64,000 nucleotides of DNA from Scatophagus argus (lineage: Eukaryota; Chordata; Actinopteri; Scatophagidae): contig NC_058504.1 of assembly GCF_020382885.2 (NCBI RefSeq), positions 19,293,019 to 19,357,018 of the forward strand. The letters run 5' to 3'. The translations under genes were made by a program, and so were the position numbers. Below the pieces are notes generated by a model. The model worked only from the letters and a program-made list of their open reading frames with translations, searched no databases and was not told where the DNA came from. Positions 1-28,300 of this stretch are shown piece by piece; the first letter of the stretch is position 1; the number at the start of each line of letters is the position of its first letter.

Positions 1-1584
1 AATATGATATCCTCTCCAGTTGCTGTAGCAGAAATGACACCTGACAGCTGAAACGCGGACACTTCACTCTGAATTAATAAATGTCGATGTCCTGCGTACC
101 AAAAGAGTCCCAGCATGTTCAAAAACCTGGTGCCTGTTATGCGGTGTGGTGTGCGACTGAATAAATCATGTGTCTTTTACATGCAGCTGCTGTAAATCAA
201 CAGTCAGCACCACAGATGGAGAAAAACAAAAGTTCATGTAGAGTTTTTGTTTGCTGATCTCACTGTTACAAAATCATCAAAGCTATCAAAGCTCCATCTT
301 TATATCTTATACAACCCTAAAGATGAATCACAACCACCTTTAGTTTGTAAAAATTAAAAGGTCCCTTTCATGACCTTGCAGCTTCTATTTATGTAGCACC
401 AGTTTACTGCACTCACTGTTGCTGATTTGTCTCAGGTTACCAAGGAAACTACACTGAGTGCACTTCGACCACACTTCGTGTTTTGCTGTACACGCTGCAT
501 CTCTCGTTTTCAGTGCCAGAGTTTTCTACAACAGTTCCCTTTTTATCCACGGCTAAATTTAACCGCTGGGCCCAGTGTAGAAGCAGCAGAGAGCTAAACC
601 GTGGGCTCACACACCTGGTTGTACAGCACACTGTCACAGGCTGAAAAACAATCCAGCAGCACAGCACAGAAGAGAAGCTGGAACATGGAACATATTAGTG
701 AGTCACTCAAATAGTACAAAGCTGATAAAGCAGTGCATGAATAGCCAAAGCAATTTACTATACACTTTTCTTTATGAAGTGTATGAAAAGTGTCTTTCGG
801 TGGCTGAAAGTGGTTCATTTATTGTAGAGCATAACACATATTCATTTTGGGGTAAAAAAAAAAAATCCTGCATTTCAATCCTACAATTCTGCAAAAGCCT
901 ACATTTTAAGGACCCTCTGCCTCTTCCTCTGTTCTTGAACATCCTGATTCAGAAGCTTACAGAAAAGAAAAGCTAGTTTGACCTTTCGAATGTTACTTAA
1001 TCTAACAGCATGAGCAGGACTGTGGCTCACACTGAAGACACTGAGGTCAAGTCTCTTATATTTAATGGATTTTTGGGTTTTGAATTACCTGTGAGATGAG
1101 TTGAATCCTATAATTACAAACTTGCATGTAGTGGCTTATTCCAGTGAGTTTAGACATACTATACTTACAGCTGACCATTTTTAGCCCAACAAAAGATTAA
1201 ATTAAGATTAAATTAATCTTGCATCTGGCATTTTACAGAATACCCTAAACATGCAAACATGTCTGTTAATTTGAAAAAAAAAATGCAATTGGTGTGAAAA
1301 CATAGTTAGAAAAGTTTCCTGATTTAAATCTAGAAATATCTGATCAAATAAAATCGAAATAGTAATTTTGGAGTGCACTCGGGGACTTGAACTCATGATC
1401 GCAGTTTTTTTATAGCTCTGTTTACTTTTTATACACAGCCTCTGTAAGGTGATGAGGAACGATCATGATAATAATGAGTGATAATAATACTGCTGATACA
1501 ATCTGAAATCGTCTCACATGCCTGCTGCCCTGCTCAGTCCATCAAATGTCCTGAATGTTTCTGTCTGCTATGGAGTCCAAACAG

Positions 1585-1598
1585 CCACTAGATGGCAG
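1585..1598 (+). promoter_or_regulatory. CTCF-like motif
   Basis: The 14-mer CCACTAGATGGCAG fits the vertebrate CTCF core consensus CCASYAGRKGGCRS at every position. This is a motif match only; occupancy is unknown. Its orientation is toward gabra4. Confidence 0.35.
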
Positions 1599-3439
1599 AG
1601 AAAGTTTAACACATTCATTCTGGTGTGTGAACGGCTAAATCAGTGAGTGCAGTAAGTTTCCTGGATAAATCTGTTTTGAACAAGAGCATATTAAATGCAG
1701 TCAGTTAAACATTGCCTTTACAGCCATTGATTAAACGTCTGACATGACATATTATCTTTGTGGATCTGTGACATTCTTTTTATTTATCTTTATTTATCAT
1801 CCTTTTGTAATTTTTTTTCTCCCCTCTCTTTGCAGATTTTCACACTGCTCTCTGAGCTGTATAATTGCTTTTTCTCTCCCTAATGAAATGAAAAGAATAA
1901 TTACCGTAATATAATGCAAGGATGACTTTGTATTTACAGTTCCCTTATAGCCATCCATGTTTAAATTAACAGTATGGGGAGAAGGAATTACCCAACTTTA
2001 TAGCATTTAATCTAAAATGCAGCACTTCTGTATATAGCAAAAGAAAAAAAAATCTATAAACGTTTCATAATTACACTCTGAACTGTCTGCAAGTGGAATC
2101 CATTATTTAACAATCATGAGGTTTCTTCAGTTTCTCTCCGCTACACAACACATTTGTGACTGCGTAAAAACACGTATACATGTATGAAAGTAAACCAGTC
2201 AGACAAAGACAGTTTAGTTTGCTCATGTTTTTGCATTAATACATTGGACTTAACTTAGCGTGAGCACAGGAGGAGCAACAGTCAGAAGTTCCACTTGAAA
2301 GTATTTATTTTCTTCTGTCAGAATAAAGTGGAGTTGAGCGCTTTCATTTTTGACTCACTCAAGAACCAAGGACAAAGTGAATCAGCTCAACTGATGAAGT
2401 CAGGCAGCAGACGCAGCTGCTTTGAGAGTCCTGATTAGTTCACGTGCGCCTGCTTCCAGGGAGTTTTCTCCTGTGCTCCCCACACAAGCAGTCAAATGAC
2501 CTCAACTTCCAGCAGTTTAGAGCTTGTTAAGAACTCCTGTTAAAATCCTTTGACTTTGTTTTTACTTTAAACTACAAATGTACATCATGTGATTCAATCT
2601 TAACAGCACATACAAAATAAATAAAAATAAACTATCAATAAAGTCAAGAATACAGGCTAAATATTTTTTTTTCTATTTGGTATTCTCATTAGAAGAAGAT
2701 TTTCTTTACGATATGTTCCAACCCACTAAAGTACTCATAATTGATTTGGGCATGGTAAAAAAAAAATCACATATTTTTTCATTGCTCTTACTCATCTATG
2801 TTGTGGAAAGGCCTCTTAATGAAACAAAAATAGATGTTGTGGCCTCTTGGGGGATGCAGAACAACTGTAAAAATAAACCTGACATATTCTGACTTTTTAA
2901 AGTTGTTACATGTGAGCAGATACTTGCAAAACATGTAAACACTGAGCAGACATAGAGAAATATTACCATTCATCTGGAACTGCATATCTCCAATACAGAA
3001 TTTTCTTCTTTATCTTAATACCCTGACTCATGAAGAAAGCAGACTGTTGTTCAGCTATAACACGAGGCGCAAAAGACCTATAATTAGTGGCCATAATGTA
3101 AAATCTTAATCTCAAGCCTGGTGTTGCCTTTCATGATCACCTGAGTCAAGCAGTCAGCTTCAAAAAATGTATTTGCTACCAATTAAGTTGACATCTACAC
3201 TCCCCTGCAGTATGCAAGCTTACCAGATTAACTCTCTATCTGGCCTTTGCGCTTGTAGCTAAACGCGGCATGCAGCTTATCTTACAATCGTTGGCTGGAA
3301 AATAATTATATGTAATCACTTTATTGTGAGAATTGACATATACAGTCAATAATCAAGATACCGAGCTTCCAGCATAAACTGAATTCTATTTTTTTTTTTT
3401 TTTTTGCTGAAAGACTGAATGGAGCAGGATTTATCTGCT

Positions 3440-3720
3440 GGATATTTAGCTGTTTTGTTTCTGTCAAGGCAGTTAATTCAAGGAGTTTCCTTCACTGACG
3501 ATTCTACACAAATTTACTGTTTTCCTGTTTTCTCATCAACCTCATTTCCAGATGAAGCAGGCAAGCGGTTTTCAGCTCAGAAAACTCTGATAAACCAACA
3601 GTCGGCCTTCACTACTTTGATAATCAGACTGAATCCTCAGTCATTATTCACAGTTTTAATCAGTGAACAAACCAGCAGTGTTAGCAGTGATTTAGATGTC
3701 TGGAAACAAGCTAACTGTAC
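3440..3720 (-). repeat. Dispersed repeat fragment (reverse copy)
   Basis: Phrases such as a Ctc-tgataaacc block preceded by ttttcagc look like the reverse complement of the repeat family seen at 18868-19060 (ggtttatcagag...ctgaaa-type wording). The copy is degenerate. I judged this by eye, so limits are approximate. The 124-codon open frame over this stretch is best read as repeat-derived and non-coding. Confidence 0.3.
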
Positions 3721-5291
3721 GCAGGTTTCTGAACCCAGAGCCCAACAGCAGACAAAGTTAGTCACTTCCTGGTGGACTGACAGATACTTCTGAATATTGG
3801 ACTTAGTCTACATTTGTCAGTTATACTGGTAGATGACTGATTGAATGCTAATGTTGCTTCATGTCTGTTATGTATGAGTACTGTAAATAAACATGTTTCC
3901 CCAACATAAATACCCACCAGTCTAAGCTCTTAACTAATGACAGACACAAGGAAAGCCACACATGTGGTCTGTGTGTCCTGCGTGTGTCAAACGGTTGGCC
4001 TTGCTGTTGCTGCAAATTCATCGAATGAAGTTACAAACAAGCAGATATGTCTAACATGTTTAATTGTGTTTCTTTAGAACAGTGCATTGAATAAGGTCTG
4101 AATAATCAATGAAACGTTAGCTCCAAAAAAATTTTTTACCAGCGTTTTATCAGAACTTGAGAGGATGAAACGGCTCAAGCTGAAATAATATACAGTTAGT
4201 ACCATACTTCATTGTCTCATTTTAGATAAATTCAACGTGGCATCAATACACATTAGTACACGATACACAAGTCCATTTCGTTCAGACATTGTTGCAGAAG
4301 ATCACCTGCAAACCAGTGCATTCAAAGTTCTCTGCAGTTTTGTTGAAATATCGGTACAATTTTAGGTTGTTTGATTTGAGTTAAGCTAAGTGTCACTGAC
4401 TATCTTAAGTTCTTACATAATGAAAAGGCATTGTAATGAGTCATTTGGTGCAGCTGTAGTTTATGTAGGGAAGCCATTTAAGGCTGTGCATTATGCTGTA
4501 TGCTTTTGTTTACATTATTGCCCTGTTTGTGTGGCGTAGCCTGTCTCGTACTCTAAATACTGCATTAACTGGTGCTCCCACCACTAAGTGTTATTACTGA
4601 GGTTTTCATCAAGATCATGCCAATAGAAAATCATTGTTCCACTTCACCAGTGCAAACACACACCTGCAGAAAGGAGAAATTTTGATTTATGTGTTCTTCA
4701 GCGGGAAGATCAGTAATCCCCAAAATGGCTTGTACTTGTGCTAGAGAGTGTAATGCATGTGTTATCTTATGAACTACCAAGGGCCTCCATGTTAATTATT
4801 GTGGCCTATGGCACTCCAGAACTGGGTTAACTAAGGTCTTGTCACACATGAAACCACTCTGATATGCAGCTGAATGAGAAATATTTCAAATACTAAAAAT
4901 AGAACATATCATGTGGAAAAATGCCTCCAGACACTTTTTTTTAACATGACATACATTACATACATAGTAAATATGATAAAACAATATTATACATTCTTTA
5001 CTGCATGATGTGTGAGCAAACTGTAAACTAAAAATAGACCCCGGCTTGCCTCTTAAAGCTGAAATGGATTTACCCAAGACAGATTACAGGACAATGATAA
5101 AAGGGTTAGGTGTCCTCTAGCTTTTCCATAACACAATAATACAGTACATATGAACATATGATCACATCTGAGAATGAATGAAACTTTTTACATTTTAAAG
5201 AATCTTCATCAACAACAATGAATGCACAGGAGCCCGTCTGAGCATGCTGTGCTGACACCCATTTGATTCTGCTGTGAAGCCACAACATGTT

Positions 5292-5305
5292 GCTCCCTCT
5301 AGTGG
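5292..5305 (-). promoter_or_regulatory. CTCF-like motif (one mismatch)
   Basis: The reverse complement reads CCACTAGAGGGAGC, one mismatch from the CTCF core consensus. The identical 14-mer occurs in the opposite orientation at 6085-6098. Confidence 0.25.
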
Positions 5306-6084
5306 TTCATCTCCGTCACGGGCATTCAATCAGGAATCAGTCCTTAGCCACTTACTCTGTGCAATAAAGTCATGTATTAGTGATGTCCTTGCAGCAATTA
5401 AATTTAAATTTTCTGACATAATTGGATTAGTACTTAGAGACTAGAAAGGAAAGGACATAGGCTTTTAGGCACATATTATATCTCTGTCTTAATTTCTCTT
5501 ACAGCTCTGGATTTCAAGTTGTTTAAAATGTCCTCCTGCCACTGAATGTAAAATAGGCATGTTTCAAAATTAGGCTGTTCCAGTATGAGAACTTACTGTA
5601 TGTTTCCTAAAGACAATTTCAGATCATTTTTGCATCAGTACATGTTTTGTCCTTAAGATGTCACAAACTCCAGTGGGAAAAAAAAACAAAAAAAAGAAAA
5701 CGAAAAGAAAAAATGAAAATGTTTGTTTTGAAATTTTGAGCACACTTCTGCTTGTGTGATTATTCAGTTCATATAAAGTAAGTGGGATTAGTGGTTAATG
5801 ACAGCTGGTTGCCTGTGTTGAGTCTCTGCTTCATTTTTTCCCCCGCTGTAATCTGATGGCTTTTCAGTGGACTCAGTGCCCTGCAAGATGTAAAAGGTTT
5901 CCTCAGCCTGTAGTATTTTGTTTTCAATTACCTCAGAGCCTACCAAAAGTCAGCAGCAGACAGGCAGTGATATTGGGTATAAGTGATTATTATACCCAAA
6001 GGGTAACAAGCAGGATAACTCTGTCTTTCCTGAGAAGAGAAGAGCTCCTCCCCAAACAGAGATCTGTTCAAAATAAAAAAGGTG

Positions 6085-6098
6085 CCACTAGAGGGAGC
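6085..6098 (+). promoter_or_regulatory. CTCF-like motif (one mismatch)
   Basis: CCACTAGAGGGAGC, one mismatch from the CTCF core consensus. It is the same 14-mer as at 5292-5305 but on the opposite strand, about 0.8 kb away. Confidence 0.25.
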
Positions 6099-7540
6099 TT
6101 TGCGCCATGATTTACCTCAAAAAGTGCTCCAAAACTACAGTGAATACCCCATTTTACCCAACCGTCTGCACTTTTTAGCTTTTGAAAAAAAAAAGTCATT
6201 TTGATGTTGTTGAACCACGTAAACAGCTGAAACAATACTGATTAATTGAAAGCTTGATGTCAAGATGTGGTTTAACTTTCTGCAAACCTGCACTCTGTCA
6301 GGTTTCAAAATGAGTGTGTCTTTCACTGTCTGTCTGTCTGTCATCTAAAACAACATGTTTTTTTCATGAAAAAAAACAACAACAAAAAAAAACAAAACCA
6401 GAAAACCCACAACCTGGCACTGGCAGCTCCATCTATCATGCACCTATTTAGACACCACATAAACTCTGAACATCAATCTGTTGTTGACAGGGTCCTCATT
6501 AGTACACAGATATTTTGTGTGTTTATGATGAGAAAATTTTTCTACACTGTTGTGAGGCACAGGGAGAGTGAGGCCAACAGGGAGGTAATAACAGCAAAAT
6601 CAATTTCACGCATGACTGCGTTTAGGAGAGGTGAGTGGCAACGGGCATCTTGATCTGTCCATCAGCCTGCCTGTTTCTCGCTGATGTGGCAGCATCATAA
6701 CTCTTGTTAGACTAACTGATCGACAAGGGCCAACAACTGTGGCTACATGGATGATACGGCTATTAGAGCAAGAAACTAGGCACCCACTACATCATGGATC
6801 CTCCACACACACAGTATCCATGTGACATCTCTGTCTGCAGAGGTGTACACTGACTGTTTAATCTTCAGCTTCACTCTACAAGGGAGAAGGAAATTAGGCC
6901 ACAAGGAAATTTACAAAGGATAACATCTTGTGAATTATCTTGTGAACACGCAACAGGAGATTTATAAGCAAAATACATCTATTTACTAAATAATACTAAG
7001 AAGAATTTCGTGATGGTTTCCAGTCAGAAGTCTTCTTTGCTCTAATATAGAGCATGTGATCACTGAAAATGTCCCTTTGTCCAGAGAAAGGACTCAGTGA
7101 CAATAAATCACCTCTACCAGTCAGAAACAGAACAGACCGGTAAGAGGGGACGACAATCTTCTGACGTCATGTTGTGTGATATTCAGGTAATGACATCCTT
7201 TAAAAGCTCAGTTATCAGCATTACCTCTGAGGGTCACCAGAGTGTGAGTGCAGATCACACAGGAGGCTATTTTTCAATATGGCTGAGGATTTTCCAGGCT
7301 ATTTTTACCTCACTAGGAGGACAGTACTGAATGCTTTGGGAGGAAATGTTTGAGCAGAAATGTGTCTGACTATATGTTATGTCATGTCTTCTGTGTAATC
7401 AGAGATCTGCAGGATTTATATTGAAAAAATAGATTGACATGTTGGTAAGATACACTTTACACTGGGAAATTCACTCTCTTGCCAAAAGTTGGATTGGAAA
7501 GTGCAATGCTGCTCTCATGTGTGCACGCTAATTATGAAGC

Positions 7541-7720
7541 TACGGTGAACGGCCACTTAGCTTAGCTTAGCATAGACACTGAAAACAGAGGGAAATGACC
7601 AGCTTGCTGGCTGACTTCCTGGAGTCTAATGATGTGAATTTAATTAGTGGGATTTAAAGGTGCAAATAGGTGGATTTTGTTTGGCTGTTTTCAGTCCTTG
7701 TGTTAAGTTATGGTAACAGA
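7541..7720 (+). repeat. Dispersed fish repeat fragment
   Basis: Contains the wording cacttagcttagcttagcat followed by an A/G-rich segment. A similar 'ttagcttagcttagca' block recurs at about 20841, inside a gabra4 intron. Related text is, as I recall, common in teleost intergenic DNA. Family and exact limits are not determined. Confidence 0.35.
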
Positions 7721-8557
7721 CTGCAGTCTTGGATTTAGTCCACAGATATGAGAACTGTCAAAAGCACATATTTCTCAAAATGTTTAACTATTTCTTGAAG
7801 ACAATCTAACCAGAGAGAGAAGTGCTGCAGTGTATGTGCTGTGTGCTGCAGACCTTTATTAGGATTTTGTCTCGCTGCTAATACAGTGCAGCTACAGTAA
7901 ATCCCATTACCCAAACTCTCGCTGGCACAGTTAACAGCTTCTCAACGAATGACTGACTGCTGCACATCAGCCAGTTCTGGGGCTGCCTGAAAAATGAAAC
8001 TATGCAGCTTGTTCTGCTTTTAACAAACAGGTACCATTTCTTTTGTTCAAGCGTAAAAATATACTGCTGAGGTGCTCCCTTGGCCCAATGCGTAAGACAT
8101 TTTGCAGCTTTAACGACTTGAATGTGTGTGTTATGTCTTGTATATGTTTTAAATGTGAAAGTGCATCAACATACCAAAAGCAGGCTAATTCTTAGTCACA
8201 TCTGTTAAGCACAACTGAAGGAAGTGAAGTCTGCTCCAGAGTCTCTACTGCGGATCCCATGTTCAGTCCCCTTCCTTTATTGTACATCCCTAAACAAGCC
8301 ACCAGCTCACCGATTTATTGCTGCAGTGATCTACTCACAAAAGGCTTTATTTTCTGTTCCCTGTATCTGTTCATGCAACGACTGTATTTTAACCACTTGC
8401 ACAATCTTCTGTCTACTATTTGGCAACCCATTATGGCAGGAAAGAAGCTTAAATCCTACTGTTACATGAATTAATAACTTGTCTTTACGTTTTCTGCATG
8501 ACTGAGCCCCAAATTTCATCTTCAGTATTTCCAGATTAGTTAATCCTTTTTGTATTA

Positions 8558-8578
8558 AAAAAAAAAAAAAAAAAAAAA
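8558..8578. repeat. Poly(A) run
   Basis: About 21 consecutive A. It could be the tail of an old retroposed copy, but no flanking element was recognised. Confidence 0.7.
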
Positions 8579-8836
8579 GATGCTTTGGAAGTTTGTACTG
8601 TACCAGAGAGGATTTCAGGGCTGATCAGTTCCTGGCCAAAGGTTTTTGGGACTATTTTATTTATTGTTTTACTCTTGCCAGTATTCAGGAACTATAATTC
8701 CTCAGAAGTGAAAGTCCCTGGAATCCACTAACAGAGTTCCTTTGATCTCTCAAATAATTTTCCAAAGCAACAAGTCTTGATATTCAAATTGAAGTACACT
8801 GCAATTATTAAATATAAATCTATTTATCCTAAGAAA

Positions 8837-8846
8837 TTTATTTATT
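8837..8846 (-). other. Candidate gabra4 polyadenylation signal
   Basis: On the minus strand this reads as two overlapping AATAAA hexamers, about 470 bases past the gabra4 stop codon. It is the first such signal I found downstream. Mammalian GABRA4 has a long 3' untranslated region, so a distal site may also be used. Confidence 0.35.
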
Positions 8847-9309
8847 TACATAGTACCGGTGCAATTCATTCCAGGACACATCCAAATGTCTTGCCAGGTG
8901 CAGGGTACAAAAACAGGGAAATGAAAAAAATCCCATGCTTTATCTTGCCTGCAGGCCAAATGGGATCATGAGGCAGCTGAAGCCAGTGAAGACGTTTACA
9001 GTCAGACATAGCACAATATAAGAGGACAGTAGCTTATTCCAATGTGCAGGTGTTCTTTTTTCTGTGGAGTCAGATATTTCTAATTTGGCCGATTTGTTCC
9101 CATGCTTGTTGTTCGAGGACCTTAGGAAGAAAAACAAATGTAGTCTGAGTGTGTTCTCCACAATATGAGAGTGCTGAGCGAGCACTTTTTGTTTTTTCTG
9201 TTGGGCAAGAACAATAGTTTCCTGTTATTATTTGCAAAATCCTTTTTATGCTTCCCAATCTGGTAAAATAAATGAGTCTTTACTCATGTTGCCAGAGCAA
9301 GGTCTAGCT

Positions 9310-24174
<14,865 letters not shown>

Positions 24175-24450
24175 CTTTGCATGCCATACTTTAAGCCTCT
24201 TCACATGTCACCACGCCAGATGTCTGTGTCCCGGGGAGAGAAAGGAAAGGAGAGGGACGCGGCGGCACGGAGGGCAGAGCGGCGCAGAGGGGGAGCAAGT
24301 TGAGCCTCTCTCCCGGCTCCTGCAGTCTCTCCGCCAGACGCACAACACGCGCACTGACGTGCACGTGCGCACACGAACACACTTTCACCCTCAGCCCCGG
24401 TCACCTCTCGTCCAGATCGGAGCTGCTGCTGCCGCCTCTGCTGCTGGTGG
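24175..24450 (-). promoter_or_regulatory. gabra4 5' leader and probable promoter region
   Basis: The only clearly GC-rich, CpG-containing stretch near the gabra4 start (for example ggacgcggcggcacgg around 24256-24270 and several CpGs at 24340-24420). It lies directly upstream of the ATG on the minus strand and runs into a (CT)n tract. I infer it contains the transcription start. No TATA box was identified. Confidence 0.5.
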
Positions 24451-24475
24451 CATCCAGAGAAAGAAACAATCTTCC

Positions 24476-24482
<7 letters not shown>

Positions 24483-24511
<29 letters not shown>
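24483..24511. repeat. (CT)n microsatellite upstream of gabra4
   Basis: CT repeat inside a longer pyrimidine-rich tract (24470-24650), about 310 bp upstream of the gabra4 ATG. On the gabra4 strand it is a GA repeat, a type often found near core promoters. Confidence 0.93.
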
Positions 24512-24514
<3 letters not shown>

Positions 24515-24728
24515 CTTTCTTTCCTTCACTCTGCCTCTCTCTGTTCGCTTCACCCTCTCCCACTCTTATCTCTATATTCTCCGCTGTATTCTAGATTCCT
24601 GCTCCTCCTCCTCCTTCACCTTCTTCTTCTCCCCTCCTCGCTCACACCTGCTTTGGTCAGGACACAGATTAGACGTGCACTGCTTTGAAATGAATTCAAC
24701 AGAGTCACATCTCTGACTCCCCCCTCCA

Positions 24729-24770
<42 letters not shown>
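24729..24770. repeat. (CA)n microsatellite
   Basis: About 21 CA units, about 560 bp upstream of the gabra4 start codon. Confidence 0.96.
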
Positions 24771-24772
<2 letters not shown>

Positions 24773-25185
24773 TCAAAACCAGGAGTGTGTATATGGGCCT
24801 CCTCAGCACCCATCTGAGCATTTGGTGTATTCTGACAGCATGACCTCACCCTGCATCTCAAAATTATTCACCATTTTTGCTTTAAAGAATCTGTGTGCTC
24901 CTGCATGAACTTTGACCCCAGCAGCCATTGATGTCCATCACCCAGGCTGCTTTGTGATGTAGTGTTATGCGCAGCTTAGCCTGCGTGTTGAACTAGTTTC
25001 AGGAAAGCATTGGTGAGCGCTTGTGTTAAGATTCAAATGGGTCAGTCTTGTCGCAATACGCAATCACACACGCACATGCAGACACACACACACAAAGGCA
25101 CACAGGTACTGTAGAGGAACTGGGACAAGCCACATGCTGCTTCACAGATTTCTCTGCACATGGGACAAGCACAAGACCTTCACTA

Positions 25186-25188
<3 letters not shown>

Positions 25189-25221
<33 letters not shown>
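25189..25221. repeat. (GT)n microsatellite
   Basis: GT tract with flanking GT-rich sequence to about 25248. It pairs in inverted orientation with the CA tract at 25344-25387. Confidence 0.93.
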
Positions 25222-25223
<2 letters not shown>

Positions 25224-25338
25224 TTTGTGTTGTGTCTGTGTGTGTGGCTCTGAAGGTGAAGTGCTGGTAAATCTCACAGGATAAACAAGATGTCTGGGTT
25301 CCACCACACTGGCTTTCCTGATTAGTTTTGAAGTGCAT

Positions 25339-25343
<5 letters not shown>

Positions 25344-25387
<44 letters not shown>
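25344..25387. repeat. (CA)n microsatellite
   Basis: About 22 CA units, about 120 bp from the GT tract at 25189-25221 and complementary to it. Confidence 0.96.
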
Positions 25388-25390
<3 letters not shown>

Positions 25391-28300
25391 CAGACCAGAC
25401 TGAAAGAGAAGCCACTCAGTGTGATAGAAAGGTGAGGAAACATTATGCTGATATGTTACATGAGCCGAAGTCATATAGTCTTATAACACAATCCCCTGCA
25501 CAGCCGCCCACCCCAGTCCTCCCACAGTACACTAGAGCAAGGCGGCTCTGTGGGGGATGAGTAATGCGCGTGTTTTATGTGAGGGCAGGCTTTCATCCAA
25601 GTGTTTTTTTTCGCTCTTCCTTCCTTTTTTTCTTTCTTATTCAGACATTTGATTACAATTCGTTCTTTTAATGGAAGCACTTTCGGGGCATACTGTACAA
25701 AAAGGTTGTAATGATATTCATTCAGTGGCCTGGAAATGTCAGAAGTACAGTTTTAGAAAAAGCCACGTTGGCCCTGTTATGTCACGCTGACCTTTCCCTG
25801 TATGTCTGGCCTGCGTTTAAATTACAGTACACGATGTATTATTGTGTTATCATTTGTGGCCTAAGAACACACACTGCCCATGGAGCGCTAAAGAATTGTT
25901 TCTAATTAAATTTTTCTCTTTTGTGCTTGAGTGTGTGTGTGTTTGTCTATGATCCAGTTTGTCCTGAGATGCCTTGAAACAGGTTCTTCTGCTTTGTAAG
26001 CTATATGGCCTGCAGCAGAAATAAGTGCTATGATAACCTAGTTTCCTATCAGTGTGAGCGCATGAGTGTGTGTGTGGCTCTGTGACGGCTTGTGTGTGTG
26101 TTCTAAGTGGTTGAGGGGCATGGCAGTTGAGGGTCATTACATTACCTCCTGCAGGATCCACGCAGGGTCTGATGGCAGCCTTCAGAGAGTCCCAGCCTGA
26201 CAACACACACTTAGTCGTACACACACTTAGCTGGAACAGAGCTCGTTAGCTGGAGCTCGGCACACATGAAAGACTGCTGTCGTTACTGTGCGGCAGTTAC
26301 AGCGAGATCTCATTAACTTCGCAGACACTGATTTTTAGACGAGCAGCCCAATAATTCTCGTTATCATTCTTTTGTTCACCAGTAAACAGAAGCTGAAAGC
26401 AACGTTTACTCAAGTTCAATTTCCAGGTACTTAATTTCAGTAAGATACAACAACAACAACATATAATGTATCTCATGACTGCATTATAACATGAAATATA
26501 TTAAAATTTTCTGCACTCTGAACATATAAGTGCAACGCTGTGAATGTCTTCCAGAACATACTGTCAGAAAGTGTGCACCAGGACCCTGCTTTAAATGATA
26601 TCTGGTCTCCAGCCTTTCTGTGACAGCTGGATTTTCTTGTTCGGTACTGGAACAACTCAAAACATTTTACCACAAGGGCAGTTTGCATTCAACTGCTCTC
26701 TACAAATAAGATTTTTACTATTTTATCTCAGACTTATCTTTCCTGTGCACCAATTACTTTAAAATAAGTGGCTATAAAATAAATACATTTATACCAAAGT
26801 TACCCCCTGAAATGACTCTTTTTTATTATCATTCTAAATAATCATATGATCATTATTGTTAGGCTCATATGCACCAAGTGAACAGTTTAATAGAACTGAA
26901 TGTGGTGGCATCTATGAACACAGTACCTACACAGCTTGTGTAGCCTGAGCAGCAGCTTCAGTCCTCCATCTGTCAGTGCAGGATCAGGCACAGCATTTTG
27001 TGTAAGTCACTGCACTTTTGGCAGTTCACCACAAAATGTGTAGAAGCATATCTGTTCCATCAGCTGCGCATGGAAAGGATGACCGGATAAACTGAACTGA
27101 ATAAGATGATGAGCTGGTTGACAGTGAATCCGTTTTCTCTAAGGCAGGGTTACTCACTATTGTTGTCAGTTGAAGGGTCTCGACTCTCCTACTCTTATTT
27201 AGGAAATCAGCTCATAATCTGAACACATGATGCGTCTTGTTGAAATGTTGACATGATTCATATGGGCAGTGGGTCATTTGGTCATAATTATGGTATGTTA
27301 AGAAATGTTAATATAAATATATTGATTGGTGACTTTTATGTTGCGCTAAGTTAAGCTAAGTTAGGTTAACTTAAGTGCTGGCAGGTGGAAGCAGGCAACT
27401 TTTAAAAATGTAGTTATTTTAAACAATTTTGTTGGAGCAAGTAAGTCAAAGTGTGAGGTTAAAGGTGTGTCCCAAAGTGTGTCCCAAAGTCCCTGGCCAG
27501 TGATCAGCAGGTCACCATGTCTGTTGTCTTCACGTGTTGGCCCACACTGTTTGTGCACAGTGCAACATCTGCCTGCATGAGATGTCTTAATTGGTTTCCC
27601 TGTCTGATATGGACTTAACAGTATCACTAAGTGAATCACTGTAAAAATGCTCTTGCTTTTGACAACGTTTAAACAAATGCTTGTGTTATTTATTTCCCTG
27701 CAACAAGCACAGCCACACTGTTTCTCGACTGTGTTTTTGAGCAAAGAGAGCCATAATGGCCAGGTAGTGAGAAAACAGCTCTTTTGCGCTGGGGGTTGCG
27801 ATTGATGAGGCACATTGTAGCAGTGCAGGAAGCTAATGAGTCAGAACCACAAGTCAAGCTGTCTGGAAATCACACACCGCCCAAAAAAAATAAATAAATA
27901 AAAAAAATCCCAGTATGACATCTGCAGCACCAAACAAATGCAGAGGGAGAGACAAGCAGACTGAAAATGAGACAGCAGCAAGCAGAGCTTATGCCACTGC
28001 TTTACTTCAACAGTAATTCATTTCTTTAACATGAATTTCAGCTTAACCATGCACAAATTACAAACTGAAAGAGTGTCAGCACATATACACATAAACAATA
28101 TGTAGTGTTTAAAATAGAACAGTGGCACCAGGAAAGAACAGCAAAAGATGCAGACAAAAGCACAAAAAAGTAATGTGTTTCTGTCTCTTAATTTGCTTCA
28201 AAAGTTAATGCAGAAAGGCATCATGTCCTCTTCAGTCCTCCTCTCTAAATGTCACACAGTTCTTACCACCTCAGGGACCAGACTAATGGACCCTTTTCAG

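Larger units (their letters stand above)
1..8836. other. Spacer downstream of gabra4, no supported gene
   Basis: I see no exon series or recognisable protein here on either strand. Open frames are short, AT-rich and lack homology I recognise; the longest (3419-3793) lies in repeat-like sequence. The stretch contains A/T homopolymer runs, repeat fragments near 3440-3720 and 7541-7720, a poly(A) run near 8558-8578 and three CTCF-like motifs, listed separately. The far 3' untranslated region of gabra4 could extend into its right edge. Confidence 0.6.

Noticed and set aside
3419..3793. 124-codon open frame on the plus strand
   Set aside because: It overlaps repeat-like sequence, has no recognised motif and no splice or promoter context; likely chance.
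27361..27813. 150-codon minus-strand frame
   Set aside because: AT-rich spacer with no recognised similarity or coding-type codon use; it contains the short direct repeat gtgtcccaaa.
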